A DNA stretch of 64,000 bases from JBGSKV01 sp041740975 (GTDB taxonomy: Bacteria; Bdellovibrionota_B; Oligoflexia; Oligoflexales; JALZUQ01): contig JBGSKV010000083.1 in the NCBI GenBank assembly GCA_041740975.1, positions 94,649 through 158,648 on the forward strand. Reading direction: 5' to 3'. The translations under genes and the position numbers were made by a program. Position 1 is the first letter of the stretch; each line of letters begins with the position of its first letter. This document shows, in pieces, positions 7,683 to 16,688 of the stretch. Under the pieces are notes generated by a model. The model ran no database searches and was not told where the DNA came from. It was given only the letters and a program-made list of their open reading frames with translations.

Positions 7683-10600
7683 TCACTCAACCTGATTACC
7701 CCGAATCTGACGCCCACGCGCCAGTATATCTTCACGCACCAGTGAAATGGCTGGGACCATGAATAAAACGAGAATGGTTCCGAAGATTAAGCCATAGCCC
7801 AAAGCGATAGCGGCGGGTTGCAGGAACTTGTCAAAACCTCCAATACCATAAACCATTGGCAAAAGGCCGACGACCGTAGTCAATGTGGTTAGCCAAACCG
7901 GTCGGAATCTTCGGATTCCTGCTTGGTAGGCGGCATCAAATGCTGAAGCACCTTCACTGCGAACCGAGTTCATGTAGGCGACTAAGACAATCGAATCGTT
8001 GACAACGACACCGCAAAGTCCAATCGTACCAATCATACAAAGAAAACTCAGTGGCAACCCATGGAAGAACATTGCCCATATAACTCCAACGACACCAAAT
8101 GGTATAGCGCTCATGACCATGAAGGGTTGTGTCATATTTCCAAACTGCAAAACGAGAATAAAAAAGATAAGAGCGGCAGCCACGAGGAAGGCTTTTAGCA
8201 AGCTGTCCATACTATTCTTGGTATCCTCAAACTCCCCGCCCTGCGCGAACTTGATATGCGGATATTTGCTTTGCAATTCTTTAATTATCGGTAGCAAGTC
8301 GGCGTTAGCATCATTGCTCGTGTAAACACTCGCATCCTTTAAATCCGCATTCACCGTGATTGTTCTGCGACGATCAAGATGTTTAATCCCGTCGATGCCT
8401 TTTTCTTCTGAAAAACTTGCGACCGATTTTAGACGCACTAAATTATTCATTTGATTTGGAATCTGCATATTTTCCAGCAGTTCGAGGCTGTTTTTGCCTT
8501 CTGAGTCAAGAATGACGCGAACCGGAAACTGCTCGCCATTGTTGGTAACATATCCTGAAACGAGTCCATCAAGCGCTGCCCGAATGTGGGTTGCTACACC
8601 TTCAGTAGTCAGGAGAGCGCGCATCAGTTTGCTTTGATCAACTTCAATGCGAAATTCTTTCTTTCCAAGCCTGTAGTCCGACTCAATATTGACTAGTTGC
8701 TCGTTTCCTTTAAGTTTCGCTATGACTTCTTCAGAGATGGTATTGATCTCAGCCAAGTTTTTGCCGACGACTTGAAGGGAGACTGGCTTGCCAACTGGTG
8801 GACCGTTTTGCACTCGCGCGTATCGAAACCCTGTATGTTTTGATTTGCCGATAAGCGCCTGCATTTTTGTTTCAAGCTCTTTAATGATGGCGTCGGTACT
8901 TCGTTTTCGTAAGTTGTCCGGGGCTAAATAAACTTTGATCTCACCGAGGTGCTTGCCTCGTGCTGTGAAAGGGTCATTGTTGTCGTTTTGCTGGATGCCT
9001 ACGGTGGTAACAAAGTTCCGAAGTTCATCTTCAGGGAGCGTGCGAATGACGGCTTCGACACTTTTCATTTCTTCCAAAGTTTCTTCTATACTTGTACCAA
9101 GAGGTAGATCAGTGCGAACGAAAAATTGCTCAATACCATCCGCAGGGAACAGTGTGAACTTCATCATGGTGGCAGCGAAAATGAGAGTCAAAACTGTGAA
9201 CGCGCTGATGCCGGTAATAAAAATGTAGCGGTGATAAAGTGTTTTATGGAGGAGTCTGGCATACGCGTTGACGACTTTGCTTTTTTCTTCGCCTTCTTTC
9301 GTGGCGTTAATTTTTGGTTTACCAAGCCGAATTCTTTTCTTTTCAGTGTATCTCAGGACGTCGTATGCATGAGAGGGGAGAATAAACATGGCTTCGAACC
9401 AGCTGGCACAAAGAGCCGCGATGACAACAATTGGCATTTCCTTGATAAACTGCCCAAAGACCCCACTCATCATAAGAAGCGGTGAAAAGGCTGCGCAAGT
9501 AGTGGTGATCGTTGCCGCCACCGGTAAAATGACTTCGGATGTACCTTTGATGGTGGCTTCCAGAGGCGGAAGTCCGAGCTCATAGTGGTGCCAAATATTC
9601 TCGGCCACAATGATGGCGTCATCCACCAAGATACCAATGACGATGATCAAACCAAACATACTCAGTAGGTTGATCGTCATGCCCATATATCCCAGAACGA
9701 TAAACGCACCAAAAATAGCAATGGGCATGCCAATTGCGGTAACAAGGGCGATACCGGGGGATAGAAAGAGAAGTAAAATAACAGCTACGAAAATGAAACC
9801 ATAGATACCGTTACTCTGGAGTACGCCAAGGCGATTGCGTACGAAAAAACTGATGTCGTTGACATAGCCAACATTTACTTTATCCGTAAGCTTTGCTTCA
9901 GCTAGGTAATTCTTCACAGACAATTTGACTTTGTCGACCAGGTTTATAACATCGCCTTCCGCGGATTTGATAACCTGGAGGATGATTCCGTTATGGCCGT
10001 CTGCCCGGTGCAGAATGGATGATTGTTCAAGGCGCTCTTGAACTGTTGCGATATCTTTGATCTTAAGCGTTTGACCTGAGTCGTTAGCCCTGATCACGAC
10101 TTCGCCAAGTTCCTCAGGCGTATTTTTACGGCCGATTGTTCGGACTAGGTATTCGCCTTCCTTTGTATCGAGCGCGCCACCAGGTAAGTCCAGATTCTGC
10201 ATGCGCAGACTGGCGACAATATTGGCGTAACTAAGGTCGTACTGTACGACTTTGTCCTGATCGATCTGAATCCAGTATTCTTTCTCACGGGCACCGCGTT
10301 CATTGACAATCGAAATATCTGATATGTCTTCCAGACGAAAACTAATCTCTTCGGCCAAGTTTTTGAGTTCAATTTCGGACATCGACTCACTGCTGAGTGC
10401 TATTTCGATGATCGGCCAGCGATCGCTGGCAATCTCTGTGACGAGTGGAGGATTGGGTAGATCGATAGGAAGATTTTTGACTCTTTGTACGGCGCGGATC
10501 AAATCATCCGTTGCTTTTGAATTAACTTTTTCTGTTGCGTCAGGATCCAGCTTTACAACAATGCTGCTAAAGCCTTCAATACTATTGCTTTTGACTTCTA

Positions 10601-10832
10601 TGACACCATTGATGCCCGTGATTTCTTTTTCTATCGGTTCTGTGACGAGAGTTTCAATTTCTTCGGGGCTGGCACCTGGGTAAACCGTTGAGATGGCCAC
10701 ATAGTCGAAGTTCACAGAGGGAAACGCTTCTCGCTGCATTTCCATCAGACCCATAACGCCCATACCCAAAATCATTATGCTTATAATGTTGACCACTAAA
10801 GGTCGCGTGATGAAAAAATTAATGATTGGCAT
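7683..10832 (-). CDS. RND-family efflux transporter (AcrB-type inner membrane pump)
   Basis: About 1049 residues with the RND plan: an N-terminal helix, a large periplasmic loop, a helix bundle, a second loop and a second bundle. The paired Asp residues of the helix-4 proton relay are present in Ile-Leu-Val-Asp-Asp-Ala-Ile. The Val-Tyr-Pro-Gly-Ala-Ser-Pro-Glu-Glu-Ile-Glu segment near residue 60 is typical of the AcrB/hydrophobe-amphiphile group. The start at 10832 (Met-Pro-Ile-Ile-Asn-Phe-Phe) matches the family; a start further upstream would lengthen the overlap with the TolC gene beyond the present 14 bases. No membrane-fusion adaptor gene is next to the pair. The substrate is unknown. Confidence 0.9.
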   Translation of the reverse strand: MPIINFFITRPLVVNIISIMILGMGVMGLMEMQREAFPSVNFDYVAISTVYPGASPEEIETLVTEPIEKEITGINGVIEVKSNSIEGFSSIVVKLDPDATEKVNSKATDDLIRAVQRVKNLPIDLPNPPLVTEIASDRWPIIEIALSSESMSEIELKNLAEEISFRLEDISDISIVNERGAREKEYWIQIDQDKVVQYDLSYANIVASLRMQNLDLPGGALDTKEGEYLVRTIGRKNTPEELGEVVIRANDSGQTLKIKDIATVQERLEQSSILHRADGHNGIILQVIKSAEGDVINLVDKVKLSVKNYLAEAKLTDKVNVGYVNDISFFVRNRLGVLQSNGIYGFIFVAVILLLFLSPGIALVTAIGMPIAIFGAFIVLGYMGMTINLLSMFGLIIVIGILVDDAIIVAENIWHHYELGLPPLEATIKGTSEVILPVAATITTTCAAFSPLLMMSGVFGQFIKEMPIVVIAALCASWFEAMFILPSHAYDVLRYTEKKRIRLGKPKINATKEGEEKSKVVNAYARLLHKTLYHRYIFITGISAFTVLTLIFAATMMKFTLFPADGIEQFFVRTDLPLGTSIEETLEEMKSVEAVIRTLPEDELRNFVTTVGIQQNDNNDPFTARGKHLGEIKVYLAPDNLRKRSTDAIIKELETKMQALIGKSKHTGFRYARVQNGPPVGKPVSLQVVGKNLAEINTISEEVIAKLKGNEQLVNIESDYRLGKKEFRIEVDQSKLMRALLTTEGVATHIRAALDGLVSGYVTNNGEQFPVRVILDSEGKNSLELLENMQIPNQMNNLVRLKSVASFSEEKGIDGIKHLDRRRTITVNADLKDASVYTSNDANADLLPIIKELQSKYPHIKFAQGGEFEDTKNSMDSLLKAFLVAAALIFFILVLQFGNMTQPFMVMSAIPFGVVGVIWAMFFHGLPLSFLCMIGTIGLCGVVVNDSIVLVAYMNSVRSEGASAFDAAYQAGIRRFRPVWLTTLTTVVGLLPMVYGIGGFDKFLQPAAIALGYGLIFGTILVLFMVPAISLVREDILARGRQIRGNQVE

Positions 10833-12297
10833 CGGCTTGACCTCGCGGATAGGCGTGCGTAGCAAGGCGAAGCATCGCTTCAGCTTGGCGCGCACCAAGC
10901 TCGGCATTCAGAAGGCTAACTTTGGCATGAAGAATCTCGAGTTCGTGACCGAGCAGAGCGGCTTTTTCGGACCGAACCTGAGCGAACTTCTGTTCATCTG
11001 ATCTTAGTTTGCTGTTGTAAAACTTTAACTGCTGCTCCGCTTGGGCTTTTTGTTTGGCCGAAGAATCGAGTTTGTGAATGGCGAACTTAATGTCACGCTC
11101 GAGGTTTTGGAGACCTGATTGGAATTCGCTTTCGGCGACTTTCATTTGTGCCTGGGCTGCGAAAGCTTCGTAGGAACTTTTGCGATTGAAGGGCTTCCAT
11201 TCAAGTTCTACCCCGACAACGGTCGTTTTATGATCCAGGTCAAAAGGCTCACTAACTGCATCTTGGCGCTCGGGTTCTATTCCATTTGAGCCAAGAGATG
11301 CGAAGAGGTTAACCGTTGGTTTATATTGCTCTTCAGCGAGCTTTTTCTGCAGGCGGATGGGTTCCATTTGATTTGTTACAATCTTCAAGTCGATCCGTTG
11401 TTGACGAGCGACTTCCAGGGCCGAGCTGACTTCCATTGCGGGAACGCTAAGACTTGGTTTGGCCAGAATATTTTCCGCAGGCATGACGATCTGATCAGAG
11501 CTTAAATTAAGTTTGTTGGCGAGCTTTTGTTTGACATCACCTTGGTTAAGTTCGATTTCTAGAAGTTGAGTGTCTGATTGGATAGCTCTGGACTCGGCGT
11601 TGAGCACGTCGATCTCATCAGCTCGACCAAACTCTTGCCGATCCCGCATGATGGTTGCAAAAGCTCTCGACTTTGCGGCGATCTGCTTGGCAAGCTGGAG
11701 TTGTGCATTCAAAGCCGAAAGGTTCCAATACAGTTGCTCTGTCTCCGCTTGGCTGATTTGTTGACGAAGCTCAACTTGAAGCCTGGCTGTATCCGAATGC
11801 GCCTTTTGTAATCTTTGCTGTAGGCGGATCTCCCGGGATAGAAAATTACGCCACAGTGGTTGACGTAGAGTCAACTGAATGTTGCCAGTATGAGCCGGAT
11901 TTGTGATGACAGTCGGAGGTGGTGGGCCTTGGAACTTGGTCTGCGATTTCTCGTAGGATCCAGAAACTTCAATATTTGTACCTGTCGCAAACAGTTTGCG
12001 AATGCCAACTTCCGTTTTTCGAATGTTTCTTTCAGTACCGGCAAAATTAGAGTTTTGTTCACTCTCGTCATTGGCCAATTGAAACTTAGAGAAAATAGTC
12101 GCATCGTATACTCCGTCAACGGCGGCTTCCCTCGCTTCTTGTGCGGCTAACTGAGCTTGGGCGGTTTTTATATCGACGGATTGCGTACGCGAAAGTTCAA
12201 GAGCTTTCTCTAAGGTCAAAGCGGATCCGTCATTAGCAAAACCCATAGAGTTTAGTGCTAATAGAAGAAAGAATGTTAGGCAAAAATAATGTTTCAT
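10819..12297 (-). CDS. TolC-family outer membrane efflux protein
   Basis: 492 residues from Met-Lys-His-Tyr-Phe, which begins a clean signal peptide ending near Gly-Phe-Ala-Asn. Upstream in-frame codons to 12384 lack signal-peptide character. The mature protein shows the two-fold alpha-helical repeat of OEP proteins: Leu-Thr-Leu-Glu-Lys-Ala-Leu-Glu-Leu-Ser at the start, long Gln/Ala-rich coiled-coil segments, and beta segments such as Arg-Gln-Pro-Leu-Trp-Arg-Asn-Phe. It forms the outer-membrane channel for the RND pump, whose start it overlaps by 14 bases. Confidence 0.88.
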   Translation of the reverse strand: MKHYFCLTFFLLLALNSMGFANDGSALTLEKALELSRTQSVDIKTAQAQLAAQEAREAAVDGVYDATIFSKFQLANDESEQNSNFAGTERNIRKTEVGIRKLFATGTNIEVSGSYEKSQTKFQGPPPPTVITNPAHTGNIQLTLRQPLWRNFLSREIRLQQRLQKAHSDTARLQVELRQQISQAETEQLYWNLSALNAQLQLAKQIAAKSRAFATIMRDRQEFGRADEIDVLNAESRAIQSDTQLLEIELNQGDVKQKLANKLNLSSDQIVMPAENILAKPSLSVPAMEVSSALEVARQQRIDLKIVTNQMEPIRLQKKLAEEQYKPTVNLFASLGSNGIEPERQDAVSEPFDLDHKTTVVGVELEWKPFNRKSSYEAFAAQAQMKVAESEFQSGLQNLERDIKFAIHKLDSSAKQKAQAEQQLKFYNSKLRSDEQKFAQVRSEKAALLGHELEILHAKVSLLNAELGARQAEAMLRLATHAYPRGQADANH

Positions 12298-12762
12298 CTT
12301 GTTCAATTTATCGGTGTTTTTAGAGATTCTTAAAGAAGTTAATGGGGTGGTGTTTAGTCTTAAAAAACAACGTGCCGCCCGCAAAACTTAGGCGATGGTT
12401 CTTGCACGAGAATTCACGCTCTTTAGCGCTTGGTCTAAAAGAAAATTGGTCATGGGCTAAAAAGCCCCTTGGAGTGATTGTTTGGAATGGGCCTCAGGCT
12501 TTTCTGCGAAGGTCATCTTCTCAGAAAAAATGCGCTGTCAAAATAATGGCGGTGCAAACTCGCATGCTCGGATCCGTGCTTTTTTCTGATTTTAGTAAGC
12601 TAACTGCCTAGCTCACTTCATTTTACTTTTGTCTATCCAGATCTTATAGGCAGAACGATGTGCCAAAGTGATTCAGGCCGCCGAGGCGCGTAAATTGACT
12701 TTGTTCCCAACTAGACCGACCATCAAAGTACTCATTCCCGCACCAACAGGCCGAACCAAACC
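12298..12762. other. Intergenic region between divergent genes
   Basis: About 465 bases separating the TolC-like gene from the unknown gene at 12763. An 89-codon open frame at 12342-12611 has no family features and no good ribosome site. A small hairpin (GGGCT/AGCCC around an AAAA loop, 12454-12467) is visible but lacks a T tract. The promoters of both flanking genes should lie here; I could not pick clear boxes. Confidence 0.45.
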
Positions 12763-13914
12763 ATGCAAAATTTCGATTCCGTAAAGATCTCTTTCTTATT
12801 CGTTGCCCTGCTACTAATTTTTTTTCTAAGTTCAGATAGAGCGTTGGCGAAGGCAGAGTCTTTGCCCTGTGGTGTGCTAGAAGCGTGGACGAGCATTGAG
12901 AGTAGGCTTGACCTTGATCTCATCGCGCGAAATCTTATTGCCAACGGCGAGGGGTTATCTCCTCAGGGAAGTTCTGCAATTCGTGACGGAATTGCGAAGT
13001 CCATTCAAGCGGATGTCATAGCGGAGTGTGGGGCCAACTGTCATCCACTCAATGCAAAAAGTTTTATCGTCAAGTCTCTCGCCAAGAATCTTATGATGCT
13101 AGGAAGCCGGACCAATGAGTTTCTTCAAAACCGACTACCAACTTGGCAAACCACGAAACGCGTCGGCGTGGGAACGCTACTGTTCCTGAGTGGCGCTGCC
13201 GCATCCAGTTATATGAACGTCATCATTATCGATTTTGTTAAACTCCATTTATCCGGGACATATGAAGTCGCCATTATACCTGCTCTCAATTCCATTACAG
13301 GGATGATTTTTGGAGTTACAGGATATGTCTTCATGGACATGCTGAACAGCAAGGGGCGGGCGATTACAGGGAAACTGATTCAAACAAAAGATGCAATGCA
13401 AGAAGCAAATGTCGAACAATCGATTATTGATATGTCTGTTGCCGTACAAGCAAGAACGAATGCAGTTGACGGTCGCGTCGCGGGAGTATTCGGATCTTTG
13501 AATGCGTACGACACAACTGGATCCATTGCTTTGGTATCTGCACGTCAAGCGGGAGAGACGGGTGATCACAATAGTGCCTACAATATCATTGCGGGACTCG
13601 CTGTAAATACTCAACAACGCCAAAAACAAATCGACCCTGACTTTGAGTTTCCATTCATCCAAGTCTCTCCAATCATAGCCACTTACGCCAAAGCACGGAT
13701 TCACGAGATTCATCCGCAAGTTCTAGCGCGCATTACATTGCTGCATCAACGTTTATTTAAGCGAAATCCCAGTGCTGGCGATATGGAAACGTTCTATAAG
13801 CCTTTTCTGAAAAAGCTTTTAGAACCGGCATTTTCTGCGGATCAGAGCCAGATCGACAAAATCATTGCCGACAATCCCAGTTGGGCCAAAATATCTATTC
13901 CAGTCCATAAATAG
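12763..13914 (+). CDS. Unknown exported membrane protein
   Basis: 383 residues; family not recognised. A signal peptide or first helix covers about residues 9-29, ending in Ala-Leu-Ala-Lys-Ala. A soluble part with three cysteines follows, including Cys-Gly-Ala-Asn-Cys. Two hydrophobic helices come next (about 127-150 and 163-190, rich in Gly, Ile and Val), then a C-terminal soluble region of about 190 residues, mostly helical. The layout suggests an inner-membrane hairpin with both soluble parts on the same side. It stands alone, divergent from the efflux operon and convergent with the SRPBCC gene. No function can be assigned. Confidence 0.72.
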   Translation: MQNFDSVKISFLFVALLLIFFLSSDRALAKAESLPCGVLEAWTSIESRLDLDLIARNLIANGEGLSPQGSSAIRDGIAKSIQADVIAECGANCHPLNAKSFIVKSLAKNLMMLGSRTNEFLQNRLPTWQTTKRVGVGTLLFLSGAAASSYMNVIIIDFVKLHLSGTYEVAIIPALNSITGMIFGVTGYVFMDMLNSKGRAITGKLIQTKDAMQEANVEQSIIDMSVAVQARTNAVDGRVAGVFGSLNAYDTTGSIALVSARQAGETGDHNSAYNIIAGLAVNTQQRQKQIDPDFEFPFIQVSPIIATYAKARIHEIHPQVLARITLLHQRLFKRNPSAGDMETFYKPFLKKLLEPAFSADQSQIDKIIADNPSWAKISIPVHK

Positions 13915-13947
13915 CTTTGGCAATTTCTTCAAACTTCGATTTTTTAC

Positions 13948-14904
13948 CTACCGGTTTTTGAACAGGTAATCTTCAAGTTTATCAAATGCCCCTGTCCAAC
14001 CACTTGTCATCCCCGCTTTGCCATTGTGGAAAGTCTCGGCTTCAACTTTCGCAACATCCCCAACAACTTCAGTAACTATCGTGACGCGAGTAAGCTCTGG
14101 CCCTTCTTCCGTTAGGGTAATTGTCATGAGCATGGTTTCTGGCCAGGTTGGTGATAAGGGTTGGCGGGATACGTTCCCTTCTTCATCTATAAACTGCTGA
14201 GTGTAAACAATTCGATTGGGCCTCATAACTTCGAGGTATTTGGCGGAACAGTACATCCTCAGATTGGCTTTGTTGAACATCGAGAAGGAAGAACTACCTC
14301 CGGTCTTTATATCCGCATTGAGATATTCCATTTCGAAACCAACTGGCGCAAGCCATTTGGAAATATGCAAAGGATTAGAAAACATTTCGAATATAGTTTC
14401 GATCTCTGCCTCAAAACTTCGATTTATAAAGAACTTGTCCTTACTGAACTGTTCTTGTTCGAGATATTCAGCTAATCGGTCCCAGGTCGACTCGCCGCCC
14501 GCCTTCTTGACAAACTTACGCGTTTCTTCTGCGGCTTCCGGTGTCGGTAAGGTCATCGTCATGTCCATTTTAGTTTTGCCATTGTCCTCAGAAAAGTTGA
14601 CAGTCACGCGAAACATAGGAGCGTGTTCGTCATTGCCGCCGTGGTCGTAAACCAAACGTTCGTACTTCACGACTTCAAGATACTTGGTTTTGTTTACATA
14701 GTCTTTGCCATCTGGTCCGTGCATGGTGTAGTGCCAGATGCCTCCGACTTTTAGTTCTTTACTGTGTGATGTAAGCGTAAATCCCCTGGGTCCCCACCAT
14801 TTTGCAGCGTGTTTAGGGTCATTCCATGCTTCCCATACGAGCCTGACTGGCGCATCAAAGATGCGGATAATTTTGAGTTCATTTGATTTGTTTTTTGCCG
14901 CCAT
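13948..14904 (-). CDS. Tandem SRPBCC (AHSA1-like) domain protein
   Basis: 318 residues made of two SRPBCC/AHSA1 domains in tandem, about 1-145 and 155-318. Each begins with the Arg-x-Phe-(Asp/Glu)-Ala pattern and contains the Trp motif (Lys-Trp-Trp-Gly-Pro-Arg-Gly in the first, Lys-Trp-Leu-Ala-Pro-Val-Gly in the second). These domains form hydrophobic ligand pockets. Single-domain versions are commonly encoded beside ArsR regulators, as here: the arsR gene is 30 bases upstream on the same strand. The ATG has an AGGAAC ribosome site. Ligand and reaction are unknown; the fusion resembles a duplication of the single-domain gene. Confidence 0.86.
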   Translation of the reverse strand: MAAKNKSNELKIIRIFDAPVRLVWEAWNDPKHAAKWWGPRGFTLTSHSKELKVGGIWHYTMHGPDGKDYVNKTKYLEVVKYERLVYDHGGNDEHAPMFRVTVNFSEDNGKTKMDMTMTLPTPEAAEETRKFVKKAGGESTWDRLAEYLEQEQFSKDKFFINRSFEAEIETIFEMFSNPLHISKWLAPVGFEMEYLNADIKTGGSSSFSMFNKANLRMYCSAKYLEVMRPNRIVYTQQFIDEEGNVSRQPLSPTWPETMLMTITLTEEGPELTRVTIVTEVVGDVAKVEAETFHNGKAGMTSGWTGAFDKLEDYLFKNR

Positions 14905-14934
14905 AACAGGTTCCTTTCCAGTGGTTTTAGAAGG

Positions 14935-15291
14935 TTATCTTTTTTTTGGCTTTTTCTTTTTCTTGGTTGGATGGATAGTCTTCAAATATTCATCCAAACG
15001 ATCGAAGCTCGCTTCCCAGTGTTTGCGGTAATGATCCATCCACTCAGAGACATCCCTAAATTTTTCAGCGTTGAGTTTGCAGGGTCTATATTGGGCATCA
15101 CGGGTTTTCGTGATGAGACCAGCCTTTTCGAGAACTTTGAGATGTTTGGTGACGGCAGGTAGGCTCATGTCTTTTAGAAATGGCTTGGCGAGATCAGATA
15201 CATTGGCCACACCTTCTGACAGACGCGCCAAAATCGCCCGACGTGTGGGGTCGGCTAAAGCTGAGAAAGTTTGACTTAATACATCCATCAT
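14935..15291 (-). CDS. ArsR-family transcriptional regulator
   Basis: 118 residues. The winged-helix core includes Ala-Leu-Ala-Asp-Pro-Thr-Arg-Arg-Ala-Ile-Leu at 10-20 and the recognition helix Leu-Pro-Ala-Val-Thr-Lys-His-Leu. There is no metal-binding Cys-x-Cys motif, so it is of the non-metal subgroup paired with SRPBCC proteins. The last 15 residues are unusually rich in lysine (Pro-Thr-Lys x5). Two adjacent Met codons could start it; the second is at 15288. It probably autoregulates itself and the SRPBCC gene through the inverted repeats right at its start codon. Confidence 0.9.
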   Translation of the reverse strand: MMDVLSQTFSALADPTRRAILARLSEGVANVSDLAKPFLKDMSLPAVTKHLKVLEKAGLITKTRDAQYRPCKLNAEKFRDVSEWMDHYRKHWEASFDRLDEYLKTIHPTKKKKKPKKR

Positions 15292-15332
15292 AATTAACTT
15301 ATCGGTTAATTAACTAGAAAGTTAAGTATAAT
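15291..15332. promoter_or_regulatory. Candidate ArsR operator: overlapping inverted repeats and TATAAT
   Basis: TAATTAAC (15291-15298) and GTTAATTA (15305-15312) form a perfect 8-base inverted repeat with a 6-base spacer. A second repeat, TTAACT (15310-15315) and AGTTAA (15320-15325), overlaps it. TATAAT sits at 15327-15332 on the plus strand. The repeats touch the arsR start codon, a common position for autoregulatory ArsR sites. A further GTTAA is at about 15344. The region could also regulate the plus-strand sugar transporter at 15479. Confidence 0.5.
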
Positions 15333-15478
15333 TTAAAAAAACCAGTTAAATCAGTGGTATATGACACGATCGCCGCCAGAAGGGTTGGACTTTCCCGTCG
15401 GGATGGCTAGGTGGTTGCCAAGTCCGTTCACTTACGGCTATTAAGGTGTTCAACAATTTGAGAGCTCAAGTTTGACTT

Positions 15479-16687
15479 ATGACGACTAACCAATCTTCTT
15501 CATTTAAATACCGACTCGACTTATCCGTCTTAACTTTATTGTTTTTTATGTGGGGGTTCGTTACCTGCCTAAATGATATCTTGATCCCACATTTTAAAAC
15601 CGTTTTTGAGCTGAGCTATTTCCAAGCTGCGCTCATTCAGTTTACTTTTTTTCTGGCATATTTTGTCATGGCCTTGCCTTCTGGTTTTGTAGTGGATCGT
15701 TTAGGTTACCGAAAAACTTTAATTTTGGGATTAGTGATAACGGGCGTGGGAGCACTTGGTTTTATTCCTGCCGCAAAACTCGTTTCTTATCCTATGTTTC
15801 TGGGTTCGCTTTTCACGTTAGCTTGCGGCATCACTTTTTTGCAAGTTTCTGCGAATCCTTACGTGACGGTTATTGGTCCTGAAGAGAAAGCTTCCAGTCG
15901 TTTAAACCTGACTCAGGCATTTAACTCTCTCGGTACAACTCTCGCTCCCATCATCGGCGGCGTGTTGATCCTGTCGACAACCAAAGGCATCGAGACTGTC
16001 ATCATGCCTTATCTTAGTCTTGCAATTATCTTGTTTGCATTGGCTGTGCTTTTTTCGTTCTATCAGTTGCCGCCGCTTAGGGTGGAAAGTTCAGGAGACT
16101 CCGAAAAGCTCAGAATCAAAGATGTTCTCAAGTACCGTCATACCGTACTGGGAGCGCTTGCCATCTTTGTTTATGTGGGCGCCGAGGTTTCCATAGGAAG
16201 TTTTCTCGTGAATTATTTTGCGTTGCCAGAAGTTTTGTCTCTCTCACATGAGTCAGCCGCCAAGTATGTGGCTTTCTATTGGGGTGGGGCGATGGTAGGA
16301 AGGTTCATCGGTTCTGCTATACTTCAAAAAGTGGATACGGGATTGCTTTTGGGAATTTTTTCTCTTTGTGCGGCTGGTTTGATTTTGCTTTCGATTGTTT
16401 CCGGTGGAAGTTTCGCCATGTATGCGATCTTAGCGGTAGGCCTTTTCAACTCGATTATGTTCCCTAGTATTTTCACTCTTGGCATCGCGAAACTCGGCAA
16501 ACTAACCAGCCTCGGATCGAGTCTCTTGATCATGGCGATCGTCGGGGGCGCCATAATTCCACTGGTGGTGGGTAGCCTTGCCGATCATATGAGTCTGCAA
16601 AAAGCTTTTATAGTACCTGTTATTTGTTACTTGTATTTATTTTACTACGGATTAAAAGGTTCCAAGATTCAGCCTCGAAAGACGTAA
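15479..16687 (+). CDS. FucP/GluP-type MFS sugar transporter
   Basis: 402 residues with about twelve hydrophobic helices. Features of the fucose/glucose-galactose permease branch are visible: Phe-Met-Trp-Gly-Phe-Val-Thr-Cys-Leu-Asn-Asp near residues 23-33, Ser-Ala-Asn-Pro-Tyr-Val-Thr near 123, and Leu-Asn-Leu-Thr-Gln-Ala-Phe-Asn-Ser-Leu-Gly near 143. These proteins import hexoses or 6-deoxyhexoses with protons or sodium. No sugar-catabolic gene is adjacent, so the sugar cannot be named. It converges with 16689-17087 with one base between the stops. Confidence 0.88.
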   Translation: MTTNQSSSFKYRLDLSVLTLLFFMWGFVTCLNDILIPHFKTVFELSYFQAALIQFTFFLAYFVMALPSGFVVDRLGYRKTLILGLVITGVGALGFIPAAKLVSYPMFLGSLFTLACGITFLQVSANPYVTVIGPEEKASSRLNLTQAFNSLGTTLAPIIGGVLILSTTKGIETVIMPYLSLAIILFALAVLFSFYQLPPLRVESSGDSEKLRIKDVLKYRHTVLGALAIFVYVGAEVSIGSFLVNYFALPEVLSLSHESAAKYVAFYWGGAMVGRFIGSAILQKVDTGLLLGIFSLCAAGLILLSIVSGGSFAMYAILAVGLFNSIMFPSIFTLGIAKLGKLTSLGSSLLIMAIVGGAIIPLVVGSLADHMSLQKAFIVPVICYLYLFYYGLKGSKIQPRKT

Positions 16688-16688
16688 T

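Noticed and set aside
12342..12611. 89-codon open frame between the efflux operon and the unknown exported gene
   Set aside because: Composition looks random, start is unsupported and the frame overlaps the expected promoter region.
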